Source: Branchinecta lynchi
Lineage: Eukaryota > Arthropoda > Branchiopoda > Anostraca > Branchinectidae
Direction: 5' to 3'
Assembly (NCBI GenBank): GCA_023053575.1
Contig: JAKZAP010000014.1
Span: 5,642,001-5,706,000 of the forward strand
Length of the DNA: 64,000 bases
This document shows, in pieces, positions 24,301-36,300 of this stretch (position 1 is its first letter; the number at the start of each line of letters is the position of its first letter). Made by a program: the position numbers and the translations under genes. Below the pieces are notes generated by a model. It saw nothing but the letters and a program-made list of their open reading frames with translations. It was not told where the DNA came from and searched no databases.

Positions 24301-27300
24301 GTCATGGGTAACTTGTTGGAGGCACAGACTAGTTTTAAAGTATTCAACTATTTCAAAAATACTGGAACATAAGTAGTGAAGGGCTAGGTGTCCTTTAAAG
24401 CCAGGTTTAACCTTCTAGATTTTCTTCGTAGTTACTTTTAAGTAACCAGTTCTGACGTCACAAATTAACTATTGAAATCGCTTCTCCCAGAACGGTCGAA
24501 GTTGCGACAAGACGAGAAAACGTGTGATACTTGAATGCAAGGACACTCCGATGAATAATGTGTAGCCTGCGTAGTTGTATGATAGTTGTATGAAAAAGTT
24601 GCAACTAGTGATATGTAATAGTAAAGAGTACTATCATTTAATGTGCCTCAGACTGGGCCAATCTTAAGTAGTAGTATCCAGTAGCATCCTGTCTTGCTCT
24701 AGGAGCATCCAGTCTTGCTAATAGTAGCATGCAGTAGAATGCAGTAACACGGTAGTCTTGAAGTAGAAGCATGTAGTACTATCAGTTAGTACTCCGTGCT
24801 GCTTTTTCGTACAATTTCATAGTACTATTCTGAGATAAATTTTTCATCGGGACATGATGGGGACTGCATGGGGAAGGATGAACAGAAAAACTCTATTAGT
24901 TTTTGCTGCAAAGGAACAGCTTGATAATTATTTCGAAACAGATTCTTCAAATGAAGGAGACGAGTTTTTCGAGGAGTCCTTCCTCCATAGGGTTCTTTTC
25001 TTTCAGTGGTATGTCGCTCAACATTTATAATTAAATATTCCCTTCTTCGACCCATGAAACCAACAAAACAACAAACAAAAATTAAAGACATCTAACTCTT
25101 AACAATAGCTGGAAGCTCATATGGCAGAACTTGGTAAATAAGAATGACGATTGACCCTTGGAAATCACGAGATTGTATCGTTTAGTATTTTTTTCTGTCT
25201 GTAATCATCATAATCAAAACTCTTGAGGCAAAACTGATCATGGGCTCAGGAGGTCATGAAAAGGTAGGTTTTGCTTAAAAATATTTGTTGTACTTTGCGG
25301 TTAAGATGAGTACTTTAAGTGATGGTTGGATCTGGGAAATGACAGTTTCTAAGCAATCTTGTCAAGTCTCTAATGTTCAAGGCAAGTTTCAGCGTCCTAG
25401 CACATCCTGGAGTAGCCTACCTTAAACTGCGGTCACCGGAATTCAAGACCCCCCCCCCCCCCCAACTCCCCCAGAGTGACCGAATCCGGTCCGGTTCTAT
25501 CACTGATGTATCTAGGGCTTACGCTTGTTCTTCCCCCCAAGTCTAACCCCAATCGTTATATTCCAAGCGCATCACAAAATTTCCGCTCCCCCCCCCACGA
25601 CTCCCCCACATTGATCGGATCCTGTCCGCACTTGAAATGGGGCTTCTAGACACGAGGTCTTTCCACATATCAAGTTTCATTAAGATCCGATTCCCCGTTC
25701 AAGTACGTCAAGATTCCGGATTCCCACTCCCCCACGGTGGTCGGATCGGAGAAGTGACTGTTTCCAAGTTAGTTTGGTCGGGTCCCTAATATGCCTGCCA
25801 AGTTTCACCGTCCTAGCACATGTGTAAGCATCCTTAGTCGAGATCACCGGAATTCCAGAATCCTCACTCCAACTCCTCCCACAGTGTTCGGATCCGATCC
25901 GGTCTTGTCAACTATGTATCTGGGGCTTGTGCGTGTTCTTCCCCCCAAGTTTCATCCCGATCCATCCACTTTGAATATGACACACAATTTCCGGTTCCTC
26001 CCTCCAACTCACCCCTAAGTCACCGGGTCCATTCCGGACTTAAAGTGTGACATCTGAGACAGGTTGTCTTTCCAAATATCAAGTTTCGATTCCCCGTTCA
26101 AAAGTTAAAAATACGACAATATTCCAGATTCCCCCTCCCTCCACTCCTCCCATGGTAGTTGAGTCGGGGAAGTGACGTATTTCCATGTTAGTTCGGTAGT
26201 GTCCCTAAGATGCCTGCCAAGTTTCATCGTCCTAGTACATCTGGAAGTACCCTAACTCGAGATGAGTGGCCTGACCGACAGGTCGAAAAGTTATCGGTAT
26301 ATGGCACTTGAGCGGAGCTGTAAGTGCCATATAAAAACTCATACTAACTCAACAAAATTTCACTATATCAGTCTTGTACAAACAGGTACGACTGATTAAG
26401 TGAATCAGTCGTAACAAAAAAACAAAAATTACTCAAAAGATTTTTAAAAATAAAATATTTTTACTATAGACAAGAGCTACGAGCTCATATGACACTTGTT
26501 ACGAGTAGGCGGTACATGAAAGTAGATGAGAACGTCACAAAGTACACCCGCCATCCAAAAATGCGGTTCGGAAATACAAATAGGATATTTAGTTTCACTC
26601 AATTCTGAGCAGTTCCGGCATAAAATAGAAAAACAAGATTTTCGGATTTTTCTCTTGATCAGCTAGTTACCCCTCCAAGATGATGTGAGAGCGATAAATA
26701 GAATTTCGGATATTTCGATTGCACTTCCGGCAAACCGTCCTCAGCGAAACAAAACTAAAGGGACCCATAAAACAATAGTAAGAAGTTGTGTTTTTTTTCC
26801 AGGAGATGGTGACTGACCGAAATCAAATTAGTTCACGATAAGAAAATCCACGAAAAAAGAATTATAGAGATTTTCGAATTGTTACATACTATCTCCAAAC
26901 GTTAAGGGCCATATTTTTCTTTAAATCCACAACCTCCTCCCAACAGAAGAAAGAAAACACAGGATAAACCGGGACAAAAATACAGGCATCAATACCAAAA
27001 TGCAGCGCGACCGGGGACGTCGACTATTTCCTACTAAGATGCAAACGCGAATGTATTCACAAAAAGACCACAATATAATCAAAGGTCCTGTCTTACCTAT
27101 AATACTAATGCAACCTACTTCCATAATCACTCCAAATATTTCTAAACCCGGAGACCCCAATTTTGTACGGTACATTCTAACCCCTGTAATGAAACCACGC
27201 TGATTCTCTACTTGTCGTGTTTTGCTACCTTCGATGTGTATCACGCAGTCGACAGTTGTCTACGAGAAGATTTTCCATCAGAAAAACCGGTTAAACCGGT

Positions 27301-30300
27301 TAACGTTTGGAGATAGTATGTAATAATTCGAAAATCTCTATAATTCTTTTTTGTTGGGTTTTCTTATTGTGAACTAATTTGATATCGGTCAGTCACGATC
27401 TCCTGGAAAAAAAAACAACCTCTTACTACTGTTTTATGGGTCCCTTTCTTCTGGAAGTCTTGCTCCTTGCTGTGCCAGTTCTTTTATCTCCTTGGATCCA
27501 CATTCGAGTTGGTGAGGACATCCTAGCTTACCTTCTTTTCGCACCTTAATCCGTGAATTAAGAACTGAGTTCTTTCTTCCTACCTTACCTTGTGTGTACC
27601 TTAACCGTACATTGCAACGCTGTAGGGGGGGGGGGGGGCTTGGATGAGCCATTCCACCTTGAAAGTGTGAACCTTAGCTTACTCATATACTATCTACAAG
27701 TGCAAGTGCCATATGAGCTTCCAGCTTGTCGTGTATACTCTCGTAGCAATCTTTCCACACTTTTCAGACTAGATTTGATTCCAGCTTAATCCTTTGACTC
27801 CTCCCTCGATGACATCAAAAATTACAATAATCTTTCCTTACTAATGTCGTCTCCACTGATAATGTATTTTTTTTGTAGTTGCTGGTCTGGGGTTTGGTCT
27901 GATGAGTGGAGCCTTCAGCCTTGTCAACCTTCTGGCTGATTCCACTGGTCCAGGCACCGTTGGACTTCGCAACGGTGTTTCCCAGGACTTCTTCGTTACG
28001 TCGTCAGCCCTCACTCTCGCATTCATTCTGCTGCATACGGGTTGGAGTGTCGTATTCTTTCGTTCAATCGATGCAAGGAACTATTTCGGAATTGCATTTG
28101 TCGTCGGCAGCCATCTGTTTGTCTCCTTGATCGTAAGTATATATATATATATATATCGTTTATTCACCAAAATAGCAAAGATAGCTAGCAAAGGTAAGTC
28201 AACATAGCACTTTCAACTGGATATAACATGGCCAATGACAAATGACAAATACTACCAGATAAACACGCCTAAGAACTATTAAAAAAACGAACAAAGTACG
28301 GCACAAACGAGTTAACATATCTTTCGGTTGCATCCGCTGGATAATTTGTTAATTTAGCTTTGTTTGAGTGGGTTTGAGTACGCGTGTTGGGCCTGTTTTT
28401 ATTTTGTTCAACATACTCAGGCAACATTGATCTGTGAAGTTCAGAATTTAGACATTTGTGGCCAAAACTTATTGTTAAATGGTGCCTACGTTGCTCAAGG
28501 GAAGGGAGACCGAGACTTGAAAGGCTCTCTTCATAACTAACGTACACTGGGCCCAGGATAATCTTAATTGCTCTTTTCTGGATTAGCTCCAGTCTACTGT
28601 AGATACGTAGATATCTGCTAAAATGCTTAAGTTTTACCGAAAAGATCTGAGATACGACAGTCTAGTTACCCGTCGCTTAGATACTTAATTGGTGTGAAGA
28701 CCCGATGTAAATGCGATAGTTCGTTGCTCCGCTATTCCTTAAATCGATTTTTGTCAAATGAACTTTTTCTTTCGGATTTTGGTACCTCTATGTGCTTGTA
28801 CCTCTATGCTTGAAAAGTTTCCAATTACAAAGGTAAACGATTGCCGAAAATTGATTATCTCTTTGCAGAGTCAAATTAATTTAGTATATTCAGATTGAAG
28901 ATAAAAAAAAAAAAAATTGCTTTTCAGTTGAACTTTAAAAGCCCATTCGCAACTGAGACTTGGTCCCAGCAAGAACAAATAAGCAAAAGAATCTCCGTCT
29001 CACGATCTCTATAATACAACAGTGCAGAGTCAACTAGATTCCCGAAGCCCTGCCGGACGTTAGGAGGTTAGGAGCTACGCGGAACATCACAATGCGTGGT
29101 AACGAATCACAGCTGATCGCAGTAGAGCCCCTGGCGAAGAAAAGTTGAGAGTAAACAACTGTTGGTTGGTTAAAGGACCCTCTCGGGGTCGCCGTCATTA
29201 CCCCCACCCGTCTATATGCCCAATCCAAAAATCCGTCGTTTCACCCACCCGTCGATTCACCCACCCGTCGATTCGCCCACCGTCGATTGGCCCAACCGCT
29301 GATTCGCCCACCCACTGATTCGCCCACCCGCTGATTCCTCACCCGTCAATTCGTCCACCCGTCGATTTACCCAACGTCCTGTTGCTTGGGCGTCGACTCA
29401 CCCAATTTTCAAAACTGACCTTTGATCCAGCGCGGCTCTTTTGATTGAAGTATCGCAAGTAGATCGCCAGATTGCGTGTGGAATTGATGAAAAACTCATT
29501 TGCGGGAGGTTTTACAGTGGGGAAGACATTTCCGGAAAATGCTTGGCTCTAATGAGACTTGATGGATCGTAAGCGCTGATGAGCTAATTGACCCATTTTT
29601 AGGTCCGAGCCGTAACTGCCTGTGGTTCGAATGTTGAAAGGGCATTTTGTAACACTTGGCTGTTATTATGCACACTTTAAGGGCGCTAGAAATTCTTCTG
29701 TAATCACAGATGTCTGGAGGGTGAAGCCTGGCTTTAACTTGCGTAAGGTAAATCGATCACGGCTTAGGTTTCCATTTTTTTTTTCCAGTCTGGTAAACCT
29801 AGCTCTATGGTCTGTATAGAAACCATTTCTTCCTTATCCGACATTGACATTTGAAACCTTATACATCTAGGTACAGGAACTAACAAGATTTGTATGATCA
29901 CGTGCTGCATCTGAAACCCTACGTGGCTTGGCAGTTCACAAGCTATTCAAATGTTTTCCCGAATCTCCGATTGGCATTCTCTAGCGCATACAGCTTCGTT
30001 CGGCTGAACACCGAACGAGAAGCCATGGAATCGTAGGATTAAACCAGCCTATCTTAGGGGAAGTTTGATTCTGGTTATGCCGACTAATAAGGAGCACTGG
30101 CTCCTCCATCACTCGTTTTCATGTTACAATAATCATTTTGAATGCTTTTCATTGATTTTGATTTTTAATAGTTGTTTTTATTGTAAAAAGTAAAGGTGAA
30201 AATATTAAGGTAATTGTTAAGTTATTAATAGAATTGTAAAGATAATTTAATTTTAAAGTAAAAATAGAAAGAGTAAGTGCCACTCTTGTGTCACTGAGTG

Positions 30301-33300
30301 GAGGAGAAGGGAAAAATAAATAAATAAGGAGCACTGGCATAATCATTTGAGATAGACGTGGGAACCTTTCGGCGGGTAGAGTGTCAGGATTTAGAGGGAA
30401 AGCATACAGCTAACATCATAAACAAAAGGGAGGGCAAATGAACTCTCATTACGCCAGTGCTTCTACTACTCGGCATAACCAGGCTCAAACTTCACCTAAG
30501 GTAGGCTCGTTTAACTCTATGATTCTATATTCAAATAATACATAAAAACGGATATATCAGCTATGATGGTAGCGATATTTCGCAAGATTGCAAGATTTTT
30601 TTTTTTTGCAAGATTGCAGGTTTGTTTCCTTCCCGAAGTTGACCCTGAAGATTGACAGCCTGACGAGGACCCTTGCCAAGAAGAGCCGAAATATCGCCGT
30701 CAAAGCATCGTAGCTGACATATCCGTTTTACGCATTATTTGTATATATGTTTCAAAGTCAGCTTGGGCTCAAATAATATTTACCTACGATTATACCCCCT
30801 GGAGCACTGGCTCCCGTCGAGTTCATTTGAGATCTTGGAGCATGGTGTTTGCTGTATGATTGTACGGGTACCAAATGCAAAACAAAAACAGATTTTGTAG
30901 AAGAAGGGGCTTAACCTAATACACAGATTTTGCGAGCATCGATTCAAGCCGGATCATAGAAGGACTTGGCGCTGATAGTAACGAAAATTAGCAAAGCTGA
31001 AAGGGGCCTTGTGGGGGGATGTGTTATAAGCTGCGTTTTTGTTCGGGGCTGAACTCGATGTTATTATTTTTTGCGTGTTTGTAAACCAGGCATCGTCTAG
31101 TTATCCGTTTTCTCATTTCTTATTTCTGCCAGAAGAGACTACTACTACTAGTACTAGCGTTGTGATTGGGTTACTAGTTCGCCGTTTTGCTCACTGTTAC
31201 AGAAATTTGTTCGAAAGGCAAAACAGCAGACAGAAAACAGTAAAAGTAGACGTTTAAAATAATGTGTTCAAAAAGTATCGTCATCTGCTCAGACTTGAAA
31301 GCAATTTCTGCACGCCCAAAGAAACAAGACCAAAGGTGTCGATGGGACCCCAAAAATCCAATATTTGATTCAGACAATCGGGTCTTGTCTTCGCGAGATC
31401 CAGTCTTCGCCAGTCTAATTATTAGAGAAAACCAAGTTCAGACATACCTCTATAAGCCATATCTATTTTGACGATATTGACCGAGGCTTCCTGCGTTACT
31501 TCTGCCAAGTTTCCCGTTTCACCCGAATTCCTAGCGAACTACTAGTCCAGCAAAAAAAGAAAATTTACAAACAAATCCAGCGTATCTCCTTATCCCTATA
31601 AAGTGCATCTAGTCAACTTTGAATAAAAGTTTGACTAACAAAAAAATCTGGTTACAGCCGGATTCCGGACTAATTATATGTCCGAGTAAAAGATGATTGT
31701 CATATACAGACTCAGCCTCTCTTCTAACCCCTTAATCTGTCATCTAATCGAACTTTTGCTTTTAACAAATTTTCCGGTTTTGGCCAGATTCCGTCTTGTT
31801 CACCATGTTGTTCAGCATGTCTTTTTACTTCTAAATTGAACTTTAATCAACTTCAAATGAAACTTTTACTTTTAACCAACTTTCCGGGTTTCGCCGGATT
31901 CCGGACGAACTACTTGTTCGGTGAGAAACTGATTTTCACCATAGTATTTAGCATGTCTTCTTACCTCGAAATCGACCATTTAATGAACTTCAAATAAAAC
32001 TTTAACTGTTAACCAGCTTTCCGGTTTTTGCCGGATTCCGGACGAACTACTTTCCGGTGAGAAAATGGTTTTCACTATCGTGCTCAGTATGCTATGTTAC
32101 CATCGACTATCACATTACGTTTTAAAATATTTTGTTGGTTACTTAATTTGAACCCCCTCCCCCACCCCTAAATGTAGAGCTACATAGCCCATCTACGAAC
32201 TTGACCTTACCCTTGACCCAATGAATCCTCACACCAAGTTTCATCAAAATATCTCATTGCCTTCGATAGTTATCGTGCTGACAGACGGACGGACGGACAT
32301 ACAGACAGACGGACAGGCGGACAACTTTTGCGATGTCATAGGTATCCTTCCACTTACGTTTTGGGATCCCAAAAAGTTAAAACATAGATACGGGGTCGTG
32401 GATCTTCAGAGCGGGTTCATTCGTTTAGTTCTGGGCCCGCGGGCGCTAAATAACATTAGTTGCATTTTTGTAGATACCATGGTATTTGATACCACGATCT
32501 AAAGTCGTGTTTGCAGTTAATGTGGTATCTGATACCACGGTCAAAAAGCGTTTTTGTAGTTATCGTTTATCGTTTTTAGTGGAGTGTTCCCTGAGTTTTC
32601 CTTGGAACAATCCACTATTGCGAGCGCTGTAGCAGCTTTTGGTTTCCGGTTTTCACCGTATTTTGTGGAGCTCATAACTCGTGAACCAGTGCAAGTATCA
32701 AGCTCAAACTTGGTACACTAGTGGGTATTGGGGTCTAGTTGTGCCTTTTGGGGGTCCCAGGCCCCAACCCGGTTCAGGGGCAATGGGCCCAGATTGCCCA
32801 GTGAATAATGTTCATAACTTGACCAGAACTGGACATACTACGATGAAATTCCTTGTACACTTAGGTCCTAGGGCTGGGAAATTGCTTTAAAATTGCACCT
32901 CCCCCACCAGCTCCGTTCATGGGCAACTGGGCCCAGATTGCCCAGGAGTAAAGTTCGTTACCTGTGACAGGAATCAACATCTATCAAGTGGAAACTTGAT
33001 AGGTTTTTGAGTATTGGTGTCTCTTTTTTTTTTGCAGGTCCCAAACCCCACCCCTACTTGGTTCAGGGGCAATTGGGCCCAGATTGCCCATTTTTTAATG
33101 TTTTTCATTTGACAAGAAATGTAGATAAGGCGATGAAGTTCCTTTGTGCTTTTGGATCATAGGGGCGGGGGAGAGTTGAATCACTCCCCGTTCATGGGCA
33201 AGTGGGCCCAAAACTGCCCATGAAAAAAGTTTTTGACCCGTGACTGGAATCAAACTCTAAGCTGGTATACTTGAGGAAAAAAGGTGTAAATACGCATTTT

Positions 33301-36300
33301 GATAGATCCGGACCCCCCCCCCCCTCCCCTCCCGTTCATGGGCAGCTGGGCCCAGATTTCCCATGACTTAAGTTCGTCTATGACAAGTCTCAAGTCCGGC
33401 CCTTGTATATTTGGGGAGATATATCTATGGATGAGGATTTGGTGTAACATCAACAGATAAGACGACGCGACGTACTTTAATCTTTAATGAACAGTTGGAA
33501 ACTGGACTGTTTTGACATATGATCGATGATATGCCGTTCTTAATGAGTTGTGACAAAGGGGACATTAGTCTGCTACGAATTGGTTTATTGCACTTGTTAT
33601 TACCTTGCTAATGGAGAAGAGGTTTAAAGGGTGGAACTGGCTGGCAGACCATTCAGTGTTCGAACAAATGCTATTCCTGCAAGATCTTCTACATTTCTTT
33701 GAATTTATACTGGCGGTTTGTTTACATTTAAAGCTTTTAAAGTGGGGTGATTACAAGGTTATTTCAATACTTATTTGGTTACTGGGCAAGAGAAATTGAA
33801 TTGACTTTGAATTTATACTGGCGGTTTGTTTACATTTAAAGCTTTTAAAGTGGGGTGATTACAAGGTTATTTCAATACTTATTTGGTTACTGGGCAAGAG
33901 AAATGTCTTTTTTCAAAGCTGTTGTATATAAAATTTGATAAACATTTTACTTTTACACTCCAAGTCGGAGCGCTTGCGCACTTGTTTATGGTGATACTGG
34001 TTTGTCACACGTTGTATATGCTGATGACGTTTTGTTTGTTGCCCGAACTCACCGCGGATTGCTTGTTAACCTTAGTGTTTTAACAAATGAACTGTCCAAT
34101 ATTGGATTATCAGTTAATTCATCTAAATGTGAGTTTATTTGTTTTAATAGCCCTTATACGGTCATTCCACTTGTTGCTTCGGGTGCAGTTCTACCATGTT
34201 CTTCTTCCGTTAGTTGGCTTGGTCTGTCTTTCGGCCCAACGCTTTTCACTACGTGTTCATCCCTTGTGAATAGAACCGTAAAAAGCCTACGCTTGGCTTA
34301 CGGGAAAATATCCCAAAACAAAAGCTGTTATAACCGCAATAGTCTTTGTACGCTTTACAACGCTTATTGCGCCCCTGTGCTTCTATTTTTAGCCGGCATG
34401 GCTCATCTGTTTCTTAAAAAAAAGATCGTCAGACTCTGCGAGTGGCTTATTTCAAATATTGTATATTCCTCCTCCGGCTCCCTAGATGGCACCGAAACAG
34501 AAAAGTCATTGCTCGATTTGGACTAATAGACGTGCCCTCTCGGATTCAGACTTCGAGTGATGACCTGTGTAACAAGACCAAGGTTTCTATGGGATCACAC
34601 AAATTCATTATCTGATCCAGACAAGTGGGTCTTGTTTAGCCAGATCCAGTCATCGCCAGACTCCTTGAACATTTTTACAATTAAAATTCAGAAACAGATT
34701 AAGGCCAAATAGCTAATCATCTGAGAAAACCAAGTTCAGATATGGATTCAGCATGTGTGTTTACCCCTATAAGTCATATCTGTTTTGACGAAAACTTCCT
34801 GCCACTTCTGCCAATTTCCCGGTTCCGGCCGAACTCCAGAACTACTTTTCCGGCGAAAAAAGAAAGCTCAAAGACTAAATCAGGGTATCTTCTTTCCCCA
34901 GTAATGAACATCTAATCAACTTTAAAGAAAAATTTAGCTTATAACAAATTTTTCAATTCCAGCCGGATTCCGGTCGAACTATATGTCCGGGTAAAATATG
35001 ATTGTCATACAGGGACTCAGCATCTCTTCTTACCCCTAAATCGCTTATCTAACCAACTAGAAATAAAACTTTAACTTCCAACAGTTTTTCGGTTTTGACC
35101 GGATTCCGGGCGAACTACATGTCCGGGTAGAAAATTGTTTTAACATAATTATTCAGCATGTCTTCTTGCCCTAAATCGAACATCTAATCAACTCCAAATA
35201 AAACTTTTAATTTTGACAAACTTTCCGGTTTGGGCCGGATTCCGGTCGAAATACTTGTCCGTCGAGAAAATAGTTGTCACCATCGTCTTCAGCATGTCTT
35301 CCTACCTCTAAATCGAACATCTAATCAACTTCAAATAAAACTTTTACTTTCAAAATATTCAAAATAGGTTTCAAAATATTTTGTTTGCCCCTTAATTTGA
35401 ACCCCCTCCCCCACCCCTAAATGTAGGGCTACAAAGCCCATATACGAACTTGACTGGTCCGACGACCCAACGAATCCTCACACCAAGTTTCATCAAAATA
35501 TCTCATTGCCTTCGAGAGTTATCGTGCTTACAGACGGACGGACAGACGGACAACTTTCGCAATGTCATAGGTATCCCTCCACTTACGTTTTGGGATCCCC
35601 AAAAAGACGGTTAACTTTATTCACGCTTACGACCCTCTGCGGACATTCTCTCTAATCGATACTGGTTAGCTTTATTGTTCATGTTGTTTTGTTTAGTTTG
35701 TTTATTGCTCTTTTTTTCGTTGTTTATCATTTTGTTTCTTTTATAATACTCCGTATTTTGTGTTTTACACTTTAGGGGTAATAAAGTTCATTCATTCATA
35801 GTTGGAACTTAAGCTATTCGGGCAAGATCTTCAACATTTCTTTGGATTTATAATTGCGGTTTGTTTACATTTAAAGCTTTTAAACTGGGATAATTACAAA
35901 TTTGGTTATTTCAATACTTGTTTAGTTATTGGGTACGTGAAACGTCTTGTTTCGGACAACTTTTACGAAGTCGTAGGTTTTGGGGTCCAAAAACAAAATT
36001 CGAACCTTCTCGCGCTCTTATAAACAAGGGTGTACTCTATCCCCGAAGTTGTTGTCTATTTATATTAATGATTTGGAACAATTTATGATTGAAAAAAATG
36101 CGCCAACAATAAATATTGACATAGTAACAATTTGTTTGTTGTTATTCGCGGATGATATTGCATTGATAGCAGAGTCAAGGCATAATCTTCAGAAGCTGTT
36201 GGATATTTTGGATGAATATCTCGCAGTAAAGGAGCTAGAGATAAACATAGAAAAAACAGTTGTAATGGTTTTTAGGAAAGGAGGTAAAATAGACCAGGAG

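Noticed and set aside
27592..27789. Plus-strand frame before APH-1 exon 4 as an alternative exon
   Set aside because: It contains a G homopolymer and a family-1 terminus-like sequence, and lacks the required phase and splice sites.
32575..33470. Ordinary microsatellite or minisatellite
   Set aside because: Subunits of 128-146 nt share only cores and boxes, with the rest diverged, as in families 1 and 2; a simple slippage origin does not explain this.
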